Shown: piece by piece, positions 11,844 to 21,449 of the stretch | How the letters are laid out: each line of letters begins with the position of its first letter | How positions within the stretch are numbered: position 1 is the stretch's first letter | NCBI RefSeq assembly: GCF_030445035.2 | Contig: NC_080680.1 | Location: 114,664,228 to 114,728,227 of the forward strand | Reading direction: 5' to 3' | DNA: 64,000 nucleotides | DNA from: Dasypus novemcinctus | Lineage: Eukaryota > Chordata > Mammalia > Cingulata > Dasypodidae | Notes under the pieces: model-generated | The model's input: the letters and a program-made list of their open reading frames with translations, nothing else | Databases searched by the model: none | What the model was told of the DNA's origin: nothing | Position numbers and translations under genes: made by a program

Positions 11844-12237
11844 TGTTTTAGTCTGCTAAGCTGCCAAAAGCAATATACCAAAAATGGGTTGGCTTTTACT
11901 ACGGGGATTTATTGACTTACAAGCTTATGGTTCTGAGACAGAGAAAAATGTCCAAATCAAGGCATCATCAGGTGATGCTTTCTCCCTATAGACTGGCTGT
12001 TGGCAATCCTGGACTCCTCTGTCACATGGCAAGACCACAGGGTGGTCTGCTGATCTCTCCCTTTCTCTCTCTCTCTCTTGCTCTCTCTCTCTCCCCCACC
12101 CCCCACATTCATCCCATTTATAAAGGGCTCCAATAAGAGGATTCAGACCACCCTGGTCCACACCCTAACTGAAATAACCTAACCAAAATACTCACAATAG
12201 GTTTACAGCCACAGGAATTCAGCGTCAAACTGCCACA
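11844..12237 (-). mobile_element. Xenarthran MaLR-like solo LTR (reverse)
   Basis: It runs from a TG at 11844 (complement of the LTR end) to a CA at 12237. It has the phrase 'gctgccaaaagcaatatacc', 'gggatttattgacttacaag', a CT-rich stretch at 12055-12096, and 'cccatttataaagggctcc', the reversed promoter/TATA-like part. The same family recurs at 28068-28777 and 48226-48758, and forward at 47140-47608. No coding sequence is attached. Confidence 0.75.
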
Positions 12238-12369
12238 CTGCCTTTTCTGGTCTTTCTCAGCTTTAAGAAATGAAGGCCTGTACCTTCTGGACCAAAACAT
12301 TATGAGCACTGCTGGAGCATGTGGCACATCTGATTAAATGCAACTCACAACACCAACACAGGTGGCACA

Positions 12370-12755
12370 TTGAAGTTGATCAGGGAGCTAAACTGATCTG
12401 TCAGCTGGGTCTGTGATCTCATCTGAAGGCTTGACTGGGGAAACATCTGCTTCCAAGCTTACTCATGTGGTTGGAGGAAATATTCAATTCTGTGTGGGCT
12501 GTTGACAGGAGGTTTGCCATATGGGCCTTACCATATAGCACTTGGCTTCATCAGAAAAGGCAAAAGAGAGGGCCAGTTAACAGTGTTGACAAGTCATAAG
12601 TCTCAGACTTTTATAACCAAATGTTGTAAGTGATATGCTATCATTTTTATCATATTCTGTTGGTTAGATGGAAGTCACCAGGACTAGCCCACACTCAAGG
12701 AGAGGGGATTACACAAGGGCAAGGATACTAGGAGGCAAGGATAATTGGACAACGA
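12370..12755 (-). mobile_element. Old LTR-like repeat fragment (reverse)
   Basis: It contains the phrase 'gaaggcttgactggggaaac' and 'tggttagatggaagtcacca', then 'ggggattacacaagggcaag'. These belong to a widespread old mammalian LTR-type repeat that I recognise but cannot name with certainty. Strand is inferred. Confidence 0.5.
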
Positions 12756-15700
12756 ACCAAAAATGAAGTTGAAAGAAGGCAATAAAGTATAGGTAGCTTG
12801 AGAAATCCTTTCTAGAAACTGTTGTTTGCTCTCCTTCTTCATTTGCATTAGCACTGATGTGCACCCAAATATAGCTTATGGTTTATTACTGATAGAAGTA
12901 GATAAAAAGTGTTTTGGAAGTTCAGGATCATTGCAAGTCCTGTAATGAATTTCTCAAAGAATATTTTTTGTGAATTCCCCTCTGGATACTTGATCATCAT
13001 GTCTAAGCAGTTCACCTTTTATCAATTCATTATTAATAATCATGCCAACAAAAATAACATAAGCTATAACTCAATCATCTATGTGTTTTGATGTATTTCT
13101 CTATTCTTCTGCTCCCTCATTTTAGCTGTGTGTCATTGCCACCTTATCCTGCCCAAAATAAAAAATAAAGGCTAAATAAAGGCTCAAAGAAACAACTAAT
13201 CTAAATCCAAGACAAAAATATTAGTTTGCATGCTTTCAGAGTGTTTATTTAATTTTCTAAAGACTACATTTACCTGCAGTTAGAGAAAGAGAAATGAAAA
13301 ACCAGAGGAGAGGCTGAGATTGGAAAAGAAGAAATGGAGGGAGCTAAGTGTCAGGGAAAAGGAGGAACTCTCCTCTTGAGGGCCAGGTAGGACTCAGCAC
13401 CAACTTGTTTCCCAGTGCAGACAACTCCAGTGCCCATTACTTAAGAAACTTGTAGTCTCCCCAAATAGATGCTAGAGGCCTTGGACATCTTTTGCAGGAG
13501 CGGGGGCTTGAAAGGAAAGCCTTACTCCCTTACAAAGTGGAACCTAACCAAAACATTATAACTTTTATGAGCTGAGGTAGCAGTGAAAATATCCCGTTTT
13601 TATAATCACAATGACACCAACAGTAGTAACTACCATTTAAAAACCATTTTCTTGCCTGGTTTATCTGTTTAGGATTATTTCTCATTCACACAAAGTTGGT
13701 CATTATCTCTCCTCCATCTTGTAATTATATCATCTGGAACATGTGGCCTCCAAGGTCAGGAGAGCAAGGGAAAGCAAAGATAGAGGATGTATATTGGTTC
13801 ATAATGGCTTTGACCCAAAGGATCCAGCATTGCTTCTCACATTTCATTGGTCAGAATCCATCATGTGATCAGAATCTAACTGCCAGGGGGTGGGAGGAAT
13901 GTATAGGAGGACACGGTTATCCTGTATAATCCTTGGAGCATCATTAAAGTTCTGGGATTTTAAGCAATGTATCCAAGATCATAAGGGAATAAATGACTTT
14001 AACCCAAATTATTTTCCATGTTCTAAACTTATTTATATCTCAAATTCTCTTTGATGTGGATTACCTTCTTTCTATTTCACTAATCTCTACTCTTCAGAAA
14101 ACCAAAATGCTAGTCATCTCTACAGGTTATGTCATTCTTACCCAAACTCAGACATGCAATTGTTAGAAACCATTCTTATGAGCTCAAAGGAAGCCATATT
14201 ATGATCTAAATATGGTACCATTCATTCATGGACTGAAAAGTATTCATAGCTAAAGACCTCAGTATGTGTGAGATATAAAAATATCCAAGATTTCTAAGGA
14301 AAGGAGACATTTATTTCATGTTTTAAAAAAATTAAACATTTTCTTGGTCCATCAATCACAATGACATAGGCTTTAATTATTCAAAAAGAAATTTTATTTC
14401 TGGAATTAAAGATGTGTATCTTTCTTCCCAAGGTAAAAAGTGTTGAGACAACTACTTTGTTGAGGGCTCTGTAAGAGTTTCTCTGACCTTACAAGAATTT
14501 AACACCCCCAGAGACAAATTGGTGCCCATGCCTTAGAAAAGAAAGGCTCCACAATCTATTTTCCAGTAAGATCATGCTAACCCATGTCACTCCTCTGCTT
14601 AAAATCTTTCTTGGCTTCTTTATTGGGCACTTTTGGTTGTCTGCTTAACTACCACTCTTTTCCCCTTCTTCCTGCCTAATAGGACCCTGATTTTGTTCAA
14701 GCACTGCTCATACAATGATGCTTCAGGAAAAGCAGATTCCTCCCAAACCCCAGGATATGTGTCAAGATACCCTACGCCAATCATTCCCATTAAGATGCTT
14801 GCTTTTATATCCTCTCTGCAGACAGCTAGGTGTGGGCATGTGGCACAACTCTGGTTAGGGAGAGATAAAGGGAAATCTTTTTAGAAAATTTCAAGGAAAA
14901 TTGGTACAAACTCAAGAGGAGAGATTGCTGGAACTACCCCTTCCCCTTTCTTCTTACTTCAAAAGTGGTTTTGTAGGAGGTGATATTTAAATCTTCATTA
15001 CCCATATGTGGCAGAGATGGTTAGTTGATCAGCAAACCTATCTCCTCTTCTTTCTAGAGTTGGTGATATCCCATCTTCCCTTGAAGGTGGGCATAATTCA
15101 ATCCTAGTCAGTTGACTATAGAACAAAGTACTGCATAACACTTCCAAGGCTAGCATATAAAAAAATTCTGATGCAAAGTTCTCTACAGTTTCCCCCTCTC
15201 AGTTTAATGAAAATCAGTACAATTATTCTTAGAAGATATATGCTGAAGCTGGTGAAGACCAAGATAAAGACCACTTGAGTAAGAGTCACCTGTTTATCAA
15301 GAAATCAGTTTGGGATTTTATAAAAGGAAGATATAAATATTTGTTGTGTTAACCAACTTAGAAGTGGGGGACTTATCTATACTTCAGCCAACATTACCTT
15401 GACTATAATGACCATACGGCAAAAATCCTAAGAACGAAAAATTGGCATGATGAGGATGCAAAACAAAGAATAGAAACATCCTGAATCATATATGTCATTG
15501 TTGAAATACTGTACCAAACCTGGAATGAGCTATTACCAGACATCTTGCCCCATGGGAAAATTAAATGTCTTTATTGCTTAGCCATTATGAGCTGGATAGT
15601 CTGTTACTTGCAGTCTAAAGCATTCCTGATTGATAACTACACAATGCCTAAAGTAAAAAGAAAAAAAGAAGAAAAGGGGGGGCTTTGAAGGACTTTATTG

Positions 15701-15888
15701 ATGTTATTTCAATCTACCTTACAGGTTCACCTTCAACCACTATCTTCATTTCAAATATCCTTACCACAAGCTGAAATAAAATTTGCTTTGGGATTCACCA
15801 TAGACTAACATGTTTCATTGATACTGCATGTGTTCATCCTTTGCCAGCATTGTTCTTCCTCCTGTCTTCAATGAAGTTATCCTTAAAG
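12756..15888. other. Long unassigned, mostly non-coding stretch
   Basis: About 3.1 kb without a recognised gene. Old repeat traces are likely at 13690-13925 (LTR-like 'cacatttcattggtcagaat') and 14590-14880 ('gtcactcctctgcttaaaat' is L2-like; 'atgtggcacaactctggtta' is common in old repeats). Neither can be assigned firmly. Short frames show no domains. Confidence 0.45.
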
Positions 15889-15899
15889 ATCTCAATTTA
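15889..15899. repeat. Left target-site duplication of the young L1
   Basis: The 11 bases atctcaattta occur here and again at 19298-19308, directly flanking the L1 insertion. Confidence 0.92.
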
Positions 15900-16426
15900 C
15901 TCTAGCTATCAGGGAAATGCAAATCAAAACTACAATGAGATACCATCTTACACCCATAAGATTGGCAGCTATGAAAAAAACAGAAGAATACAAGTGCTGG
16001 AGAGGATGTGAAGGAAGGGGAACACTCATCCACTGCTGGTGGGAATACAGAAGGATCCAACCATTCTGGAGGACAGTATGGCGGTTTCTCAAAAAACTAG
16101 CCATAGATTTGCCATATGACCCAGCAATACCACTGCTGGGTATATACCCAGCAGAACTGAAAACAAGGACACAAACCGATATATGTACACCAATGTTCAT
16201 AGCAGCATTGTTCACTATTGCCAAAAGTTGGAATCAACCCAAATGCCCATCAACAAATGAGTGGATCAATAAAATGTGGTATATACACACAATGGAATAC
16301 TACTCAGCTGTAAGAACAAACACACTACAAACACATGTGATAACATGGATGAATCTTGAGAACCTTATGTTGAGTGAAGCAACCCAGACATTGAAGGACA
16401 AATACTACATGACCTCAATAATATGA
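15900..16426 (+). pseudogene. LINE-1 ORF2 protein, C-terminal fragment
   Basis: About 175 codons, open from the insertion point to the normal stop. The first in-frame ATG is at 15917 and gives 169 residues, but it is an internal methionine, not a true start. In the family this is the region after the reverse transcriptase: the cysteine-rich C-terminal segment that helps bind RNA. Visible landmarks are the Met-Arg-Tyr-His-Leu-Thr-Pro start, the Cys-Trp-Arg-Gly-Cys knuckle, [21 protein letters not shown], and Met-Glu-Tyr-Tyr. The family knuckle CX3CX7HX4C lacks its last Cys here (Tyr). The endonuclease and reverse transcriptase domains are missing, so no activity is expected. Confidence 0.95.
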
Positions 16427-19226
16427 AATAAACAAGCTGCCCTAGATAGCAAGAGACTGAACGATAGGCTTACAGGAAATCGGAGGGTGGAGGAAGGATA
16501 TGAGCCAATGTCTGCAGGGGTGGAATTTAAGACGAGATGGTGGTAAGTATGAACACAAAGAAGAGATAAAAGGGGGGCAAGGGGTTGCCTTTAGTTGGGG
16601 CTTTGAGGGTTTGAGGGTGGCTGGGGAGGGACGGATGGGTAACGTTGCCCAAAAGTGGGGGGAGGGAGGGGTAGCATACGAACACAGGAGAGGGTCAGGT
16701 GTTGGTGGAGAGTAAAATGCCGAGAAAATCATATCAAAATATAATAAAGAGGGTTACCTGTTTAGAATGCTCGGAGGGGAGGGTCTGATGCAGGACGGGC
16801 TCCTGGGGAATGTCTAAATGCTCATTCTGCCAGAGTGGGTGACACCATGGGGTAGAAACCCAAGTAGTGAGAGTGGGGGTGGACCCACATCCTGGGGAGG
16901 ACTAATGCCATCAAATAGAGGGAACTGTATCCCTCGAGATAAAAGGGTGGCTCCCAGGGCATTGGGGCAGTTGAGCACGTTAGGCCCTGAACACTATTCC
17001 ATCTATCTCTGGAAGTGGCTCCTCAGGAAACGGAGGTTGGCTGTCACTGTGGGCACCAAGGTGGAAGGGAAAATGGACGTTAAATGTGTGGAACCAAAGT
17101 AAATGGGGGGTAAGAGAGGAGTTTCTTGAGAGTACACAAGGATGGATATAAAACATGTAATATTACACCATAACATATAGGAGATGACAGACTGATAATG
17201 TAAACCATAATGTAAAACATAGGATAACTAAAAATGTAAAGAACTGTGTATCCTAAAGTATGCACCATAATGTAAGCACAGATGTCACCTTGTTAGAAAG
17301 CTAATGTCTCAGACTCTGTACATCACTTTAAGTAAATATGATATGAATAGGGCGTAAGAGTATCACTGTGGAAGGGAAAAGGTTTTCTGGTGGATGTGTG
17401 GGAGTGCTGTATATTATATATATACATTGCTGTGGTCTAGGACTCCTGTGTAGAAAAGCTGAATAATTAGGGGGGGGGGAAAAAAAAAAAAAGAAAAAAA
17501 AAGGAAAAGATAGGATGTGGAATTTTTTCAAGTCAACATTCTTTATCTAAGTTCTTTATCTAACTTTATCCAAGTTCTTTATCTATCCTTTAAACCCATC
17601 GCTATATGCCATTCCCTAGTAAGGGACCATGACATTATATTGGGCTTCAAATTTCGGGGAGTTCTGGATCACAGAGTGTTTCAACAATGGCAATGGAGGG
17701 ATACTGGTATGGGATACCAATGACAGGTGATATATGGCTGACAGGGAGCTGTACAGAACATATGTCCAGGGTGCATGGTAATGTTTGGATATACTCATAG
17801 TGGCAACAATTAAAAACCACAGCAGGGGGGGTACTGGGTTCCTGGCCAGTGGTGCTCTGTCGTGGTCCCTAGGGGAGCAGCGACAGTCTCCCAGGTACAG
17901 CGGCGGGGACCGGGAGGGAGTGAGGGTTCAACAGTGAGCCCCTGATGCTAATGACTATGCTTGTGAGCTGATAAACCTAAAATAAGAACAAGGCCTAGAG
18001 CAACATTGTGCCTGGGAATTTCCTCCTGTCAGCCTTCATGTTACTCAAATGTGGCCAGTCTCGAAGCCAAACTCAGCATGTAAATGCAATGCCTTCCCCC
18101 CAGCGTGGGACATGACACCCGGGGATGAGCCTCCCTGGCAACGAGGGACCACTATCAACTACCAACTGATGATGCAACTGGAAAATGACCTTATACGGAA
18201 GGTTCAATGCGGATCAGCAGAATATCCATGTCTACATAAAATAACATGACTTTAAAATGCTGTTTGACCTAAAGTAAGGGGGAAATGGAAAGGAGAAATG
18301 AGTTTATATGGCTACGAGTTTCTAAAAAAGAGTCTGGAGGCTGGCAGAAGGATTGCCCTCATGCACAACTGAGCAGAGTCAGAGAGACAGATAAAGCAGA
18401 TACAACCCCCAGATATTGGTTCCTTTGAGGGCTAAAGAGACCCATGGGAGTTATGGTCATGGCCGATGGGGTTAACTACCAGGGCAGATGGCCCCTCTTT
18501 GGAAATGGTGTTTATGTGTGATGAATCTGGACTCAGATGGGATCTCCCTTCATAAGACTTTCATGCTAATGTGCTGGAGGTGCAGTTAATGTTGGGGTTT
18601 AAGATATATTTAGGGGATTTGAATCTCTGGACTGACAATGTGATAGCCAGGTCCTGAGCCTCAACAGACTCCAGCACCTACAATCTGATCTATTGGACTT
18701 ACCACACTCAGATAAGATGGAGTTGAAGAAGGACAACCACCACACCATGGAGCCTAGAGTGATTACAACTGAAAATGGGAGGATTGCATCCAGCATCCAG
18801 GTGGAATCTGAGCCTCCTCTTGACATAGAGGTGCAATGGACACAACCAATCCAATGTCCACATAGAAGAGGTGGCATTGGATTGGGAAAAGTGGACATGG
18901 TGGACGATGGGTATGGGGAAAGGCAGGAAGAGATGAGAGGTGGAGGCGTCTTTGGGACATGGAGCTGCCTTGGATGGTGCTTCAGAGGTAATCACCGGAC
19001 ATTGTAAATCCTCACAGGGCCCACTGGATGGAATGGAGGAGAGTATGGGCCATGATGTGGACCATTGTCTATGAGGTGCAGAGGTGCCCAAAGATGTACT
19101 TACCAAATCCAATGGATGTGTCATGATGATGGGAACGAGTGTTGTTGGAGGGGGAGAGGGGGGGTGGGGGGGGTTGAATGGGACCTCACATATATATTTT
19201 TAATGTAATATTATTACAAAGTCAAT
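16427..19226 (+). other. Long LINE-1 3' untranslated region
   Basis: About 2.8 kb between the ORF2 stop and the polyadenylation signal, far longer than the few hundred bases of the human L1 3' UTR. It holds guanine-rich runs at about 16562-16670, a G-then-A purine tract at 17471-17514, a short tandem repeat at 17540-17589, a CpG-retaining segment at 17830-17930, and a terminal G-run at 19147-19173. Frames in it (for example 16500-16715, 16818-17102 and 18717-19007) have no recognised domain. Confidence 0.8.
19147..19173 (+). other. G-rich tract near the L1 3' end (possible G-quadruplex)
   Basis: Four or more runs of at least four G separated by single bases lie about 50 bases before the polyadenylation signal. 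The same tract, with expanded G runs, occurs at 55642-55669. Guanine-rich 3' UTR tracts are a known feature of mammalian L1s. Confidence 0.75.
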
Positions 19227-19297
19227 AAAAAAAAAAAGACCCAAAAAATAAAAATAAAAAAAATAAAAGTGTTTGATACAAAAAAAAAAAAAAAAAA
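19224..19297 (+). terminator. L1 polyadenylation signal and double poly(A) tail
   Basis: AATAAA at 19224-19229 merges into an A tract (to 19237). 19238-19279 is A-rich, non-repetitive sequence ending in gtgtttgatac. A second pure A tract spans 19280-19297 and abuts the target-site duplication. This order suggests read-through to a downstream signal in the parent copy. Confidence 0.7.
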
Positions 19298-19308
19298 ATC
19301 TCAATTTA
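19298..19308. repeat. Right target-site duplication of the young L1
   Basis: atctcaattta, identical to 15889-15899. Confidence 0.92.
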
Positions 19309-19314
19309 AATATC

Positions 19315-19560
19315 ACCTTTTCCCATATTTTTCCCTGGCTCTAATATGCAAAATAACTTGCTCCTTCAGCTATGCTTCCATAATGCCTTCTAAGAACCCT
19401 TAGCAAGATGTTTAGATGCTGGTTACTTGCCGGTTTACCTGCCTGCCTTCCTTAGACCAAAAGCTTCCTGAGGACAGAGTCTAAATTCTTTTACCTCTGC
19501 TTATCCAGCACCTAGCACTGTCCACAACACCTGATTGAAAAGAAACATTAAATAATGACT
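19315..19560 (+). repeat. L2 LINE 3' end (forward)
   Basis: L2 pattern: 'agcttcctgaggacagagtc', 'cagcacctagcactgtccac' and a decayed 'ttaaataatgactgg' end. Before the L1 inserted, this was continuous with sequence left of 15889. Confidence 0.6.
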
Positions 19561-20339
19561 GGATTTTTTTTTCACAATTGATAGGATCCTTTAAGATTAC
19601 CATGTCCACCCCCCTCATTTCATTGATGAGGAAAATGATACCCTGAAATGACCAAAGAGTTAGTGTCAGACTGGCATAGAACATAAACTTTCTGATTTTC
19701 AGGCCACTAGGAATTATTTCTAGTTTCCAATTTCTTGACTGAAGCTATTTTTTAGTTTGACTACTTTATTCATCTCTTATGACGTGGCCTTCCCGTAGCC
19801 TTAGCTTTATAAAAAAAAAAAAATACATGCTAGCTTGAAAATCAATCGTCCCTAGGATCACACTAATCTAGCAAACCCTGCTTCACCAGAGACTTCCTGG
19901 CTTACAATCCAGGTCCCCCAACACTGGATGTGGAAGCCATCCCTGACCCTCAACCAGAAAGTCTGGGGCTTAAAACCATGCATTACTCTGTCAAGTTTAA
20001 CTCCTCTCTTAAAGGCAGCTGGAATCTGCCTTCTGGGCCACCAACCACTGCTGTCTCCTATTCCAGACTAAAAAGACCATGCAGAATCATAATAATGTCA
20101 CATAATTTGACCATATCCTGGAGACTCCTGCTGTCCCACCCTCCCCATTGGAGTCCTAGGATACTGAGCTCAGCCTCGATGGCCCCTTCACCTCTCTGAT
20201 TGACATGACTATAAGACCCAGGCTGCTGAGTTCATCTAAGATGAGGCAGGAAGAGGAGTGGCCTTAGGATTCACTTAGACAAACTGAATATCCCAAAAGA
20301 GTTTCCATGGCTTGACCTATGCAAGGGTTTTGTCCAGAA
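19561..20339. other. Unassigned non-coding stretch
   Basis: Nothing recognised. The frame at 19930-20199 (89 codons) has no domain. Confidence 0.45.
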
Positions 20340-21415
20340 TTAATACTCACGTATTCAACAAAAATGTATTGATCATCTACTATATCCTCTAGACATCAGA
20401 GATATGGTGGTGAACAAGACAGATAAGATCCTGCCTTGGAATTATAAAAAGAAGGACAGACAATGAATAATTAAACAAAAAGCACATTTATATAATTTCA
20501 GAAAATATTGGGTGCTATGAAGGAAAAAAGCAGTCAGGGGATATTGGGATATAGACTGGATGTCTACTTTAAATAAGGTGTTAAATGAAGGCCTTTCTAA
20601 GAGGATATTTGAACTGAGACCTGAAAGAAATAACAAACTAGGCCATGCAAATATCTCAGGACAACCATTAATGTCCAGGTTTTATTTCAGTTTAAATATA
20701 TTTTCTTCACATAATTATTAATGACAATTCATGTTATGCTCTGCCTTATCCAGGTTTAGAAAACCAATTACACCAGTTAGGAAATAAATTATACCAGATA
20801 ACCCTAAAAATCTAGTGAAAGTGAGTTCAAGGTAGAGGAAACAGTGAATGTAAAGGCCCTGAGTGGGATCAGACTGAAGCATTTGAGAAACAATTAAAAG
20901 ATCGATGTGGGTAGAGTAGAGTGGTGGAAAAGAAGGCGCAGACCATGTAGGGCTTTGAGGGGTCAGAGTAAGTGTATCAGTCAGGGTGATCCAGAGAAAA
21001 TGAACCAATGTGGGGGGGATGGAGAGAGGTAAAGAGATTTACTTTAAAGAATTGGCTCACAAGATTGTGGGGATTGGCAAGTCTGAAATCTATACAACAG
21101 TCTGGCAAACTAGAAGCTCAGGCAAGGTTTGATATTGCATTCTTGAGGCAGAATTTCTTCTTCTCTGGGATTCCTTAGTTTTTGCTCTTAAGGCTATCAG
21201 TGAATTGGATGAGTCCCACTCACATTACCAAAAGTCAACTGATAGTAGATGCTAACTGCATCTACAAAGTACCTTCACAGCAACATCTAGATCAGTGTTT
21301 GGTTAAAAATGGGCTAAGTTGACACATTACACTGACCAACACAAAAAGGAATGTGAATATTTTTCTAAATATCATGGAAACTCATTGGAGAATTTGAGGC
21401 CGAGGAGTAGCAAAA
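20340..21415 (-). repeat. L2 LINE (reverse), interrupted by an LTR
   Basis: A long reversed L2: 'attcaacaaaaatgtattga' at the start, then 'gtgctatgaaggaaaaaagc', 'taaatgaaggcctttctaag' and 'aaaggccctgagtgggatca'. It resumes at 21347-21415 ('aaactcattggagaatttga') after the LTR at 20969-21346. 20640-20815 inside it is less clear. Confidence 0.75.
20969..21346 (-). mobile_element. Solo LTR, MLT2/ERVL-like (reverse), inside L2
   Basis: Reverse order of the MLT2 landmarks seen at 6724-7160: 'gtatcagtcagggtgatcca' and 'agaaaatgaaccaatg' at the start, 'gaattggctcacaagattgt', 'gaattggatgagtcccactc', and 'gctaagttgacacattacac' at the end. It separates two parts of one L2, so it is younger than L2. 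Confidence 0.75.
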
Positions 21416-21449
21416 ATCACTTGATATATATATATCTTTAAAAACTACT

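Larger units (their letters stand above)
15900..19297 (+). mobile_element. Young 5'-truncated LINE-1
   Basis: A 3.4 kb L1 insertion. It begins inside ORF2, keeps the ORF2 C-terminus in frame to a TGA at 16424-16426, and has a long 3' UTR (16427-19226). It ends with AATAAA at 19224-19229, an A tract at 19227-19237, about 42 non-L1-like bases, and a terminal poly(A) at 19280-19297. The flanking 11-bp target-site duplication is perfect. The open ORF2 end, retained CpGs near 17830-17920 and high identity to the copy at 55102-55744 all indicate recent activity. Loss of 5' sequence, from incomplete reverse transcription, makes it immobile by itself. Confidence 0.93.

Noticed and set aside
15661..15686. 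Purine-rich A/G stretch as a poly(A) tail of another insertion
   Set aside because: No target-site duplication and no repeat body precede it.
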